Below are positions 26,066 through 34,582 of a DNA stretch of 64,000 nucleotides, piece by piece (the first letter of the stretch is position 1; each line of letters begins with the position of its first letter). The notes beneath the pieces are model-generated. The model saw only the letters and a program-made list of their open reading frames with translations. It did no database searches and was not told where the DNA came from. Origin of the DNA: Streptomyces sp. NK15101 (GTDB lineage: Bacteria > Actinomycetota > Actinomycetes > Streptomycetales > Streptomycetaceae); contig NZ_JAINVG010000001.1 of NCBI RefSeq assembly GCF_020400725.1, positions 124,001-188,000 on the forward strand, read 5' to 3'. Both the position numbers and the translations under genes were made by a program.

Positions 26066-26833
26066 CTATGTCACAGGCATCCTGTAGCGCATCCGGTAAC
26101 GGTGCGCAGCCTTCGTCATCAGTGTGACCTCAATCGGGCGCCGGGCGTCGGAATAGACCACCCGGAAGGCCACCAGTACGGGCATGTCCTTCGGAAGTTC
26201 CAGCGCCACGACTTCCTCCTCTGTCGGGATCTCGGACGACAGCTCGTCCACGAACTCGCGCGGGGGAAGACCCATCGCGTCGAGCAGCGTGGGCGTACCG
26301 CCCCGAATCCGCTTCTTCTCCAGGATGGCCGTGCCCTCGACCAGGCTCAGCGGGTAGTACGACCTCGTGAGTTCGGTCGGCTCCTCGTCCAGGAAAAGGA
26401 CCTGCTTGCGAAGCGCAGCTCGCTCACCGTCCTCCAACTGCAGGGCCTCGGCCACTTCCCTCGGCGGGACGACGACCTCGACGGCAAGGAGCCGAGACCT
26501 GCCGACTTGCCGGCGTTTCGCGGCCTCGGACATCCAGGGGTAGGGCTCGCCCGGCCCGGCAGGCCTCATGTAGGCGATCGGCTCGACGGACTGCTGCGCG
26601 TGCTGCCGTACGTATACACCCTTGCCCGGGAGCCCTTCGAGGAGTCCCTCTGCCTTCAGCGCCTGGAGGGCCTTCTGGACGGTCGTGTTGGCCACGCCGC
26701 CGTACTGCTCCATCAGCTCGGCCGTCGAGCCCAGCTTGCTACCTGGAGGGAGGTCGCCACGGGTGATCTGTCGCCGGATCTCCGCCGCGATCTTCTGGTG
26801 CGGCGATCTCGGATCCTTGAACTCCTTCGCCAT
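26066..26833 (-). CDS. GntR-family regulator with UTRA domain
   Basis: About 255 residues. N-terminal winged HTH (QKIAAEIRRQITRGDLPPGS, then GGVANTTVQKALQALKAEG) and a C-terminal UTRA ligand-binding domain (about 90-250, with RSYYPLSLVEGT and EVTLMTKAAHRYRMRYRM). This is the HutC/KorSA type common on Streptomyces integrative plasmids and near mobile genes. ATG at 26833 overlaps the upstream stop by one base (TGATG); GTG at 26836 is possible. Coupled to the UTRA-only gene. Ligand unknown. Confidence 0.9.
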   Translation of the reverse strand: MAKEFKDPRSPHQKIAAEIRRQITRGDLPPGSKLGSTAELMEQYGGVANTTVQKALQALKAEGLLEGLPGKGVYVRQHAQQSVEPIAYMRPAGPGEPYPWMSEAAKRRQVGRSRLLAVEVVVPPREVAEALQLEDGERAALRKQVLFLDEEPTELTRSYYPLSLVEGTAILEKKRIRGGTPTLLDAMGLPPREFVDELSSEIPTEEEVVALELPKDMPVLVAFRVVYSDARRPIEVTLMTKAAHRYRMRYRMPVT

Positions 26834-27378
26834 CACACGCCCTGCTTCCCGAGCCGATACGTGAGGCGCCTGCCGGCAGGCATGGTCATCAGGGAGGCCT
26901 CCATCGGTGTTCCGTCGGCGGTCCGCGTCAGGCGGAGCAGCTGAAGGACGGCGCTGCCCTCGGGCAGACCCAAGTGCTCGCGCTCCTCCGTGGTGGCGAG
27001 GGCAGCGCTCACGTCCTCCACGACCTCGGCGCCGGTGTACCCGAGCTCCTTGAGCAGGGTGACGGCACCACCGGGCACCTTGCGCGGTTCCGCCAAGGGC
27101 GTGCCTGCGGCGATGGCGACGGGGTAGTAGGAGTCGGCCAGCTCCACGGGCTGGTCATCGAGGAGAATCAGCCGACGCCTGACAATCACGCGCTCAGAGG
27201 CGGACAACCGCAGGGCGGCGCGGACCGCGTCGGGAGCGTCCACTTCGCCTGCCTGGAGGAGGCGTTGGCCGCCACGGCGCCCATGGCGAGCGGCCTCATC
27301 GCTCCATGCGTCGCTCTGACCGGGCTTGCGCGGGGCCAGGTACGGCGCGGTCTCGCTGATCCATGCATCGCCCGACAT
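26833..27378 (-). CDS. UTRA-domain protein lacking an HTH
   Basis: 181 residues: a UTRA effector domain (VIVRRRLILLDDQPVELADS, ADSYYPVAIAAGTPL, MEASLMTMPAGRRLTYRLG) without the GntR DNA-binding domain. The N-terminal 35 residues resemble the linker before UTRA in full-length regulators. It may be a truncated paralogue of the next gene, or a partner that senses ligand for it. GGGGTAGGA precedes the ATG at 27378. A 16-bp palindrome and a TAGGGT -10 lie just upstream. Confidence 0.88.
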   Translation of the reverse strand: MSGDAWISETAPYLAPRKPGQSDAWSDEAARHGRRGGQRLLQAGEVDAPDAVRAALRLSASERVIVRRRLILLDDQPVELADSYYPVAIAAGTPLAEPRKVPGGAVTLLKELGYTGAEVVEDVSAALATTEEREHLGLPEGSAVLQLLRLTRTADGTPMEASLMTMPAGRRLTYRLGKQGV

Positions 27379-27393
27379 GTTCCTACCCCCGGC

Positions 27394-27414
27394 TCACTGT
27401 TGTCAGTGACCCTA
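27394..27414 (-). promoter_or_regulatory. Candidate autoregulatory operator of the UTRA/GntR pair
   Basis: TCACTG TTGT CAGTGA (27394-27409) is a perfect palindrome 15 bases before the UTRA-only start. On the minus strand TAGGGT (27414-27409), a good Streptomyces -10, adjoins it, so a bound regulator would sit on the transcription start. Confidence 0.55.
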
Positions 27415-27441
27415 CTTGCTCGCTCTCACCGGAAGCGCGAT

Positions 27442-27478
27442 CTTAAGGGCTTGCCGCTTAAAGACTGTTGCGCTTAAG
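27442..27478 (+). promoter_or_regulatory. Three phased CTTAA(G/A) boxes
   Basis: CTTAAG at 27442-27447, CTTAAA at 27457-27462 and CTTAAG at 27473-27478, spaced 15 and 16 bases apart, immediately upstream of the 48-residue gene at 27488 and in the divergent gap from the UTRA gene. Possible iterated operator sites. Confidence 0.4.
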
Positions 27479-27487
27479 GCTATCGGC

Positions 27488-27634
27488 ATGGAAGCGATGG
27501 ATTCCGACGAAGCGCGGCATGGCATTCCCGTGCCGCCGGAGGGCTTGAGCCCGGCTCTCCGAGAGCGGGCCGAGGCCGGCTGGCGGAAGTTCCTCCGCCG
27601 GTGGTTCGACGCCTGCGAGGAGTCCGAACGGTGA
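27488..27634 (+). CDS. Small hypothetical protein of the accessory region
   Basis: 48 residues, including DSDEARHGIPVPPEGLSPAL and a basic segment AGWRKFLRRWFDACEESE. No domain recognised. AAGG lies 8 bases before the ATG at 27488; an ATG at 27497 is also possible. It is divergent from the UTRA/GntR genes and its stop overlaps the next start as GTGA. Confidence 0.55.
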   Translation: MEAMDSDEARHGIPVPPEGLSPALRERAEAGWRKFLRRWFDACEESER

Positions 27635-27886
27635 GCGCGCCTGGCGCCGAGGGCGGGGACAGTCACCCCCCTCCTTCACCAGAGGGTCCGCGACATCGCC
27701 AGCCGAGGTGAAGGAGTGCTGACGGCCGTCGCTCACGAGCGGCACGGCGATCGGCTCCTGCATGTCGCATACGTCCAGCCCGCCACCGGCGTCGCCTGGA
27801 CGACGGCGGTCGACAACATCGGGCCCGCCCTGTGGCGTGAGGCATCGCCCGCCGAGGAACCCTCGGAAGGGGACCCGGATTCATGA
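27631..27886 (+). pseudogene. Small frameshifted hypothetical gene
   Basis: GTG at 27631 is well placed (GAGGAG 8 bases upstream, GTGA overlap), but its frame closes at 27711 after 26 codons. A second frame (no stop from 27635) reads LAPRAGTVTPLLHQRVRDIA and continues to GVLTAVAHE and ATGVAWTTAVDNIGPALW, ending at TGA 27886. The end resembles small Streptomyces accessory proteins with a WTT-type C-terminus. The most economical reading is one gene broken by a one-base slip near 27640. Alternatively the intact part is a 56-residue protein from GTG 27716. Confidence 0.45.
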
Positions 27887-28058
27887 CGCGCGCGAGATGC
27901 AGGGGGCCTCGGCTACCCGGGGCCGTGACCGAGGGGTGCGTGCCATAGGGATGGCCGGATCGGACACAGGGGGCGAGGCGGGAGTCTTCTGGAGCACGTT
28001 CGCACGCCAAGGGCTTGCAGAGCATTAACACGGGCGATTTCGAAGGGAGGTGACGGCC

Positions 28059-30055
28059 GTGCAGACTGCCCAGACGCAGGGGGAAGTTCCGAGGCAAGAA
28101 CAAGGCCCCGAAATGGACCAAGCCCGACGGCGGGATCGTGTCCGTGATGGTGCTGCCGCTGGCCGTCACCGCCCCGGCCGACCTTGACCGGCTGGAGAAG
28201 CTGTTCGGTGCGATGTGGTCGGTCAAGCGGGCCGTCCAGCGCGACGCCAGCGCCAAGGTCGACGCGTACTGGGCGGCCAGACGCGAGCGCGACACCCGCG
28301 GGGCGAAGGCCGTACGGCAGCGCCCCGGCCTGTCCCGTGGGGGCCTGGAGCGGTGCGCGTACAAGCATCTTGAGGATGCAGGGCATCTCACGCACCACGT
28401 CTCCAAGGCCCTGGCAATGCACATGGCCGACGAGGTGTGGAACGGCGTGCGGCGGCACCTGTTCGCCGACAACACGGGAAACCGCCACGGCCGCCCCCGC
28501 GTGGGTCGCTGGTACGACTTCACCCGGATTCCGGGCCGCGCCCGCTCCCACACCATCGTGAACAAGTGGGAGACATTCCGCCTCGTCGGCACCTTCCACG
28601 GCCACGCCGTGGCTTACGCCGGCGGAGGCCGGCAAGCCCTGATGCAGCCCCGCCGGATGCCGACACCGACCAAGCCGGACGGCAAGATCTCCACCGACAA
28701 GGGCACCCGCAGGGCCACCTGGTGGGACCACACCGGCCCGCTCGCCGTGGTGTTCGCGGGCGGCCCGGACGGCAAGCGCGGCGACCTCGTCCTCCCCGTC
28801 CGCATCTCCCAGGGGCCGGGCCAGGAAGCCCGCGTACGGCACTTCCTTGCGGCCGACACCTGCTGGCACAAGGTCGATCTCGTGCGCCGCCGCAAGGCCG
28901 GTGCGCCGGGCGGCTGGGTGTACGAGGCACACCTGATGGTCCTCGGCCCCGGCTACGCCTCCCCGGCCGTACGGCAGATGCGGCAGCGCGCTGCCGAGCT
29001 TGACCGGATCGGCGGGGTGGACGGCAACGTCTCCAACCTGTCCGTCGTCTCCTTCCCCGCCTCCCCGGACCCTGCCGACGGTGCCCCGCGCTCCTCGGAG
29101 ATCGTGCCGACCGATCAGGAGCGGGCGCGGCCGGAGCGGGAGGCGAAGAAGCGCCGGAGCCGGATTCGGGCGCTGGAGCGGTCACGCCGGGCGGCGAACA
29201 CCGCACAGTACGGGCTGTCCAAGCGGCAGGCCGCCCGCGCTGAGCGCCGGGCCGCCCAGGGCTTGAAGCCCAAGAAGACCACGGTGCCGGGCGGCGCCCG
29301 CGACTCCCGCTCCGACGGGGTGCCCAAGCAGGCGTTCCGCCGCGACCGGCTGTCCCACGGCTACCGGGAGCTGCGCGCCCGCCAGGCCGAAGCCGCCACC
29401 AGCGCGGCCGAGTACCGGCGTCACCGGGCCCGTGCCGTGGCCCGCGAGATCGTCGCCGCCCACGGCCCCCGCCTGACGGTGGAGGACTGTGATATCCGCA
29501 CCTGGTACCAGCTGTGGGGCAAGCGCCTTTCCCGGACCACGCCGGGCATGCTGATCTCCGCTCTCCGCCCTGGAGATCGAGTGCCGGGCCGCCGGTGGCC
29601 GTCTCGTGCGTGCCTCCACCTGGTCCACGGCCCTGTCGCAGCACTGCCTGTGCGGTGAGCGCGTCACCAAGACGCTGCGGGACCGGGAACACCAGTGCAT
29701 CGCCTGCGGACTCGTCGGCAAGCGGGATCTCGTCTCCGCCGCCCTGGCCGCCTTCGTGGACCTGGCTGGCCCCGACGACCCCAAGACAGCCCGACTGGAC
29801 TCCGCCCGGTCGCGGCACGCACAGATCACGTACGGAGAAGGGCTGGAAGAAGCCCTGCGTGAGTCAACCACACCGTGCCAGAACACCCCTCGGGGTGCTG
29901 GTCGCGTGGCAGTTCCGCGTCAGAGCGGGGCCTCTGCTCACCGAACCGCCGAACGACGGGACCGAGCAACCCCAGATGAGCCGCGCCATATGCGCGACCA
30001 CGCTGGAGCGCCCGGCACCCGACCGGCGTACAGTCCGCAGCTCACCCTCTGGTGA
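28059..30055 (+). pseudogene. TnpB-type (IS200/IS605 OrfB) gene with two frameshifts
   Basis: Three frame segments spell one RuvC-like nuclease. Segment 1 starts at GTG 28059 with an excellent Shine-Dalgarno (AAGGGAGG) and reads QTAQTQG. A G too many in the run at 28079-28083 shifts it to FRGKNKAPKWTKPDGGIVS and the long frame ending 29658. A slip near 29565-29570 leads to ALEIECRAAGGRLVR and the zinc ribbon HCLCG / CIACG. RuvC acids are all present: Asp in GGVDGNVSNL, Glu in LTVEDCDI, Asp in GKRDLVSAAL. TnpB proteins are RNA-guided nucleases that help IS200/IS605 elements persist. No TnpA is nearby. Either a recent pseudogene or consensus errors. Confidence 0.8.
30042..30055. other. Possible right-end hairpin of the TnpB element
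   Basis: TCACC CTCT GGTGA forms a small perfect hairpin at the very end of the tnpB-like frame. IS200/IS605 elements carry subterminal hairpins at their ends, and the guide (omega) RNA normally overlaps the 3' end of tnpB, so 29850-30070 is the place to look. Confidence 0.3.
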
Positions 30056-30070
30056 ATTGCGGAACAAGTC

Positions 30071-30277
30071 TTAGCCCTCCGCGTCGAGGGGCATCGGGCC
30101 GTAGATCTTCGTGCCGTCCTCCGAGAGGGTCACCTGGTCCGCGCCGCCGCTCAGGAGGTCACGCCAGTGTTCGCCGATCCAGCTCTCCGCGTCGCCCTGG
30201 GTGGTGAACTCCTCGGGGGTCACCACCGGCTCGACCTCCGTGCCGTCGGACTTCTCGAACCGCCACGTCCATGCCAT
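30071..30277 (-). CDS. Small conserved hypothetical protein
   Basis: 68-residue acidic cytosolic protein beginning AWTWRFEKSDGTEVEPVV after the Met and containing GDAESWIGEHWRDLLSGG. From memory this is a common core Streptomyces family of unknown function. GGAGG lies 7 bases before ATG 30277. It marks the right border of the accessory patch and is divergent from cobU. Confidence 0.82.
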   Translation of the reverse strand: MAWTWRFEKSDGTEVEPVVTPEEFTTQGDAESWIGEHWRDLLSGGADQVTLSEDGTKIYGPMPLDAEG

Positions 30278-30368
30278 GCAAGCCTCCTGGAGCTCACCGG
30301 ATGATCGGTTTCCTGCCCGCAGCGTAGCCGGGCGCGCACGCCTCGCGGTGGCGCGGGAGGATCTGAGG

Positions 30369-31571
30369 GTGGAACTGACTCTGCTCGGCACCGGCGCCCC
30401 GCTCGGCCTCCCCCGTCCCGACTGCCCCTGCGCCGTGTGCGCGCGCTCCCGGGGGACGCGCGCGCGTGCCGCGACCGCGCTGCTCGTGGACGGGGCCCTG
30501 CTGCTCGATCTGACTCCGGGGGCCGCGCTCGCGGCGGCCCGGTCGGGGCATTCGCTGGTGGGGGTGCGGCAGGTGCTGCTCACGCATCCGCACGCCGGAC
30601 CGGCCGTGGAGGTGCCCGCGGGGCTTCCGACGGCCGGGCGGGTGCCGGACGGGCGGGAGTTGACGCTGATCAGCGGGCACCGGGTGCGGGCCGTCTCGAT
30701 GGACTCCCCCGGGACCGGGTACGAGGTGACCTCGGCGGACGGGGAGCGGTTGCTGTACCTGCCGCCGGGCGGCGCGCCCGCCGGGCTGACGGACGGCCCC
30801 CTCGACCCGTACGACGTGGTGGTCGCCGATGTGACGGGTCGGCCGGACGGGCTGGCCCGGCTGCGGGCGGCCGGGGCGGTGGGCCCGGCCACCGAGGTGA
30901 TCGCGGTGCACCTGGACCACGACGCGCCGACGGGCGCCGAGCTGGACCGGCGGCTCGCGGCGGGGGGGGCGCGGGCGGTGCCGGACGGGACGACGCTGTA
31001 CGTCGGCGACTACCACGAGGTGCCGGAGGTGCCCCGGCGGACGCTGGTGACGGGCGGGGCCCGGTCGGGGAAGTCGGTGGAGGCCGAGCGGCGCCTGGAG
31101 ACCTTCCCCGAGGTGCTGTACGTGGCGACGGGCGGCACCCGGGAGGGCGACCCGGAGTGGGCCGAGCGGGTCGGGCTGCACCGGGAGCGGCGGCCGGGTT
31201 CGTGGCGTACGGCCGAGACCTGCGAGCTCGTGCCGCTGCTCGCGGAGGACGGTCCGGCGCTGCTCGTCGACTGTCTGTCGCTGTGGCTGACGGACGCCAT
31301 GGACCGGGTGGGCGCGTGGGACGACGAGACCTGGGCGAACGGCGGGCAGGCGGCGCTGCGGGAGCGGACGGCGGAGCTGGTGGCGGCGGTGCGGGCGACG
31401 CGCCGCACGGTCGTGGCGGTGACGAACGAGGTCGGCTCCGGGGTGGTGCCGGCGACGGCGGCGGGCCGTCGGTTCCGGGACGAGCTGGGCCGACTGAACG
31501 CGTCCTTCGCGGAGGAGTGCGAGGAGGTCGTCCTCGTGGTCGCGGGCCAGGCCCTCGTACTGCGCGGGTAG
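30369..31571 (+). CDS. cobU: MBL-fold domain fused to adenosylcobinamide kinase/guanylyltransferase
   Basis: 400 residues. The C-terminal half (from about 225) is CobU, which phosphorylates adenosylcobinamide and adds GMP: P-loop TGGARSGKS, then VLLVDCLSLWL-like strand (ALLVDCLSLWLTDAM) and VTNEVGSGVVP. The N-terminal 220 residues resemble a metallo-beta-lactamase fold (VELTLLGTGAPLGLP, CPCAVC, VLLTHPHAGP) with a degenerate metal motif. GTG at 30369 follows GGGAGGAT. First gene of cobU-cobT. Confidence 0.9.
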   Translation: MELTLLGTGAPLGLPRPDCPCAVCARSRGTRARAATALLVDGALLLDLTPGAALAAARSGHSLVGVRQVLLTHPHAGPAVEVPAGLPTAGRVPDGRELTLISGHRVRAVSMDSPGTGYEVTSADGERLLYLPPGGAPAGLTDGPLDPYDVVVADVTGRPDGLARLRAAGAVGPATEVIAVHLDHDAPTGAELDRRLAAGGARAVPDGTTLYVGDYHEVPEVPRRTLVTGGARSGKSVEAERRLETFPEVLYVATGGTREGDPEWAERVGLHRERRPGSWRTAETCELVPLLAEDGPALLVDCLSLWLTDAMDRVGAWDDETWANGGQAALRERTAELVAAVRATRRTVVAVTNEVGSGVVPATAAGRRFRDELGRLNASFAEECEEVVLVVAGQALVLRG

Positions 31572-31619
31572 GGTTCCGATCGCTGATGGCCCTCGCTGAC
31601 TTGTCACTAGGCGGAACCC

Positions 31620-32696
31620 TTGAACCTGGACGACTTCTCCGATCTGATCGAGCGCCCCGACGGCGGGATACGGCGTGACGCCGAGGAGCGCCGGGAGCGG
31701 CTGAGCGTGCCCCCGGGGGCGCTCGGGCGGCTGGACGAGCTGGGCGAGTGGCTGTCCGCGGCGCAGGCCTCGGTCAAGGTGCGGGCGATCGAGCAGCCGA
31801 AGGTCGTGCTGTTCGCGGGCGACCACGGGGTGGCCTCGCTGGGCGTGTCGGGCCGCGCGGCGGGTACGGCGCACGAGCTGGTGCGCGCGGTGCTCGACGG
31901 GGCGAGCCCGGTGGCCGTGCTCGCCCGCTCGATGAGCGTGCCGGTGCGGGTCGTGGACGCCGGTCTGGACTGCGACCCGGAGCTGCTGCCCGCCGAGGTG
32001 GTACGGCACCGGGTGCGGCGCGGCAGCGGCCGGATCGACGTGGCGGACGCGCTGACGGTCGAGGAGACCGAGGCGGCGGTCCGGCTCGGCATCGCGATCG
32101 CCGACGAGGAGGCGGACTCGGGCACCGATCTGGTGGTGCTCGGGGATCTGAGCGTCGGCGGGACGACTCCGGCGTCCACGCTGATCGCGGCGCTGTGCGG
32201 GACGGACGCCTCGGTGGTGACCGGCCGGGGCGGTGCCGGGATCGACGATCTGGCGTGGATGCGCAAGTGCGCGGCGATCCGGGACGCGCTGCGGCGGGCC
32301 CGGCCGGTCCTGGGCGACCAGCTGGAGCTGCTCGCCGCGGTCGGCGGGGCGGACCTGGCGGCGATGACCGGGTTCCTGCTGCAGGCCTCGGTGCGGCGGA
32401 TGCCGGTGATCCTGGACGGTGTGGTGGGCGCGGCCTGTGCGCTGGTGGCGCAGCGGGCGGCGTTCCGGGCGCCGGACTGGTGGCTGGCGGGTCAGGTGAG
32501 CGGGGAGCCGGCGCAGGCGAAGGCCCTGGACCGGATGGCGCTCAACCCGCTGCTCGACCACGGCGTCCATGTGGGTGAGGGAACCGGGGCATTGCTCGCA
32601 CTTCCCCTCGTCCAGGCCGCGGCGGCGTTCGCCGCGGAGCTGCCCGAACGTCCGGATCCGACCACTCCGGACGCCGACGGCGCAGTGGAGGCCTGA
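31620..32696 (+). CDS. cobT: Nicotinate-nucleotide-dimethylbenzimidazole phosphoribosyltransferase
   Basis: 358 residues. CobT makes alpha-ribazole phosphate from dimethylbenzimidazole and nicotinate mononucleotide for the lower ligand of cobalamin. Signatures: VVLFAGDHGVASLGVS, DLVVLGDLSVGGTTPAS, and the C-terminal HVGEGTGALLALPL with the catalytic Glu. TTG at 31620 starts the conserved NLDDFSDLIERPDGG; it has a weak purine tract (GGCGGAA) upstream, so a rare start. It lies 48 bases after cobU. Confidence 0.93.
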   Translation: MNLDDFSDLIERPDGGIRRDAEERRERLSVPPGALGRLDELGEWLSAAQASVKVRAIEQPKVVLFAGDHGVASLGVSGRAAGTAHELVRAVLDGASPVAVLARSMSVPVRVVDAGLDCDPELLPAEVVRHRVRRGSGRIDVADALTVEETEAAVRLGIAIADEEADSGTDLVVLGDLSVGGTTPASTLIAALCGTDASVVTGRGGAGIDDLAWMRKCAAIRDALRRARPVLGDQLELLAAVGGADLAAMTGFLLQASVRRMPVILDGVVGAACALVAQRAAFRAPDWWLAGQVSGEPAQAKALDRMALNPLLDHGVHVGEGTGALLALPLVQAAAAFAAELPERPDPTTPDADGAVEA

Positions 32697-32722
32697 GCGC
32701 GGACGGAAGGGAACGGTCGGCT

Positions 32723-32761
32723 CCGGGGCGGTCACGCGCGACGCGCGCGTGACCGCCCCGG
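32723..32761 (+). terminator. Terminator after cobT
   Basis: CCGGGGCGGTCACGCGCG (32723-32740) and its exact complement (32744-32761) form an 18-bp stem with loop ACG. Confidence 0.85.
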
Positions 32762-32803
32762 GCGTCTCCGCACCGCAAGCGACGCCCCATATGATCGCTT
32801 TTC

Positions 32804-34582
32804 ATGGGAGAAGTCCGCTTGTCTGCCGAAGCAGCGCCCCGGAGCACGACCCCCCGGGGCAGCACCCCCCGTTCGCGGCGCGGCGCCGCGTTCGCCGTCT
32901 GGTACCTACGCGTCGTCACGTTCATCAACTTCCTGAGCGCCGTCTGGGTCTCGTTCGGCAACGACCTGCGCCGGCACAACGAGGACAACTACTTCACGCC
33001 GTACATGCTCACCGCGGGCTTCGCCTCGGGCGTCTTCACCCTCTTCCTGGCGATCACCATGCGGCGCCGCAAACGGGCCGCGTGGATCCTCAACCTGGTG
33101 CTCAGCGGCCTCTTCCTGCTGCTCTTCGCCCTCGTGATGTTCTTCCCCGAGATCCGGCAGCACGCCCAGAACTGGATCTCGCTGGTCCTCACCGCCGCGT
33201 TCGTGCTCGCCCTGCTGCTCAGCCGCAGGGAGTTCTACGCGAAGGGCGACCGCTCCAACCCGAAGCTGGCGGCGGGGGTGGCGGTCGGCGGACTGCTCGT
33301 CACCTCGCTGGCGGCCGCCCTCCTGGTGACCGTCACCAACGAGTCCACCGGCCACTCCACCTTCCTGGACCGCTGGAAGTACGGCGTGCTGCGGCTGGTC
33401 ACCCTGGCCTCCGACGCCTCCGGATTCGACGGGATCAGATCCCCCGGCTGGGTCGACGTCACCATCAACGTCCTGTCCACGCTGCTGCTCTTCGCGGTGC
33501 TCTTCGCCGCCTTCCGCTCCCGGCGGGCCGTCGACCCGCTGACCGAGGAGGACGAGGAGCGGCTGCGGCTCCTGCTCGACAAGCAGGGCGAGCGCGACTC
33601 GCTCGGCTACTTCGCGCTGCGCCGCGAGAAGAGCGTCGTGTGGTCGGCGAGCGAGAAGGCCGCCGTCGCCTACCGGGTGGTCGGCGGCGTCTCGCTCGCC
33701 TCCGGCGACCCGATCGGCGACCCGGAGGCCTGGCCGGGCGCGATCGAGCCCTGGCTCGCCGAGGCGCGCGAGCACGGCTGGATCCCGGCGGTGATGGGCG
33801 CCAGCGAGGAGGCCGGGGTCATCTACGCCCGGCACGGTCTGGACGCCCTGGAGCTGGGCGACGAGGCGATCGTGGAGACCGGCGAGTTCACCCTGGACGG
33901 CCGGGCGATGCGGACGGTCCGGCAGGCCTTCAACCGGGTCAAGCGGGCCGGGTACGAGGTCCGGATCAGGCGCCACGAGGACATCCCCGCGGCCGAGATG
34001 GCGGAGCTGCTGCGCAAGGCGGACGACTGGCGGGACGGGGCCACCGAGCGCGGTTTCTCGATGGCGCTCGGCCGGCTGGGCGATCCCCGGGACGGCCGCT
34101 GCGTGATGCTGGAGTGCACCGACGGGTCGGGTGAGCTGCGGGCGCTGCTCTCCTTCGTCCCCTGGGGGCCGAAGGGGCTCTCGCTGGATCTGATGCGCCG
34201 CGACCGGGATTCCGAGAACGGTCTGATGGAGTTCATGGTCATCGAACTCCTGCAGCGGGCCGAGGAGATCGGGATCACTCAGGTCTCGCTCAACTTCGCG
34301 ATGTTCCGCTCCGTCTTCGAACGTGGCTCGAAGCTCGGGGCGGGACCCGTGCTGCGCATGTGGCGTTCGCTGCTCAGCTTCTTCTCCCGCTGGTGGCAGA
34401 TCGAGTCGCTGTACCGCGCCAACGCCAAGTACCGACCGATCTGGGAGCCCCGATTCATGCTCTTCGAGAAGAGCGCCGACCTGCTGCGCATCGGCCTCGC
34501 CGCCGGTCGGGCCGAGGGCTTCCTGGAGGCTCCCGGCCTGCCGAAGTGGATGCACCGCAGGCATCTGGAGAGCGGGCGTTGA
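32804..34582 (+). CDS. LysX/MprF-like membrane aminoacyl transferase (DUF2156)
   Basis: 592 residues. A basic Ser/Arg-rich N-terminus is followed by six or so transmembrane helices (about 30-245), then a large cytosolic DUF2156 domain (about 260-560) of two GNAT-like lobes, as in MprF and the N-terminal part of mycobacterial LysX. Notable segments: GGVSLASGDPIGDPEAWPGA, GFSMALGRLGDPRDGR and SLNFAMFRSVFERGSKLG. MprF-type enzymes transfer an amino acid from tRNA to phosphatidylglycerol; the exact substrate is inferred. No lysyl-tRNA synthetase domain is fused. Its stop overlaps the next gene's TTG. Confidence 0.88.
   Translation: MGEVRLSAEAAPRSTTPRGSTPRSRRGAAFAVWYLRVVTFINFLSAVWVSFGNDLRRHNEDNYFTPYMLTAGFASGVFTLFLAITMRRRKRAAWILNLVLSGLFLLLFALVMFFPEIRQHAQNWISLVLTAAFVLALLLSRREFYAKGDRSNPKLAAGVAVGGLLVTSLAAALLVTVTNESTGHSTFLDRWKYGVLRLVTLASDASGFDGIRSPGWVDVTINVLSTLLLFAVLFAAFRSRRAVDPLTEEDEERLRLLLDKQGERDSLGYFALRREKSVVWSASEKAAVAYRVVGGVSLASGDPIGDPEAWPGAIEPWLAEAREHGWIPAVMGASEEAGVIYARHGLDALELGDEAIVETGEFTLDGRAMRTVRQAFNRVKRAGYEVRIRRHEDIPAAEMAELLRKADDWRDGATERGFSMALGRLGDPRDGRCVMLECTDGSGELRALLSFVPWGPKGLSLDLMRRDRDSENGLMEFMVIELLQRAEEIGITQVSLNFAMFRSVFERGSKLGAGPVLRMWRSLLSFFSRWWQIESLYRANAKYRPIWEPRFMLFEKSADLLRIGLAAGRAEGFLEAPGLPKWMHRRHLESGR

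Noticed and set aside
30278-30368. Cobalamin riboswitch before cobU-cobT or cobS
   Set aside because: The gaps before cobU (91 bases) and cobS (67 bases) are too short for a full B12 riboswitch, and no B12-box-like sequence was seen.
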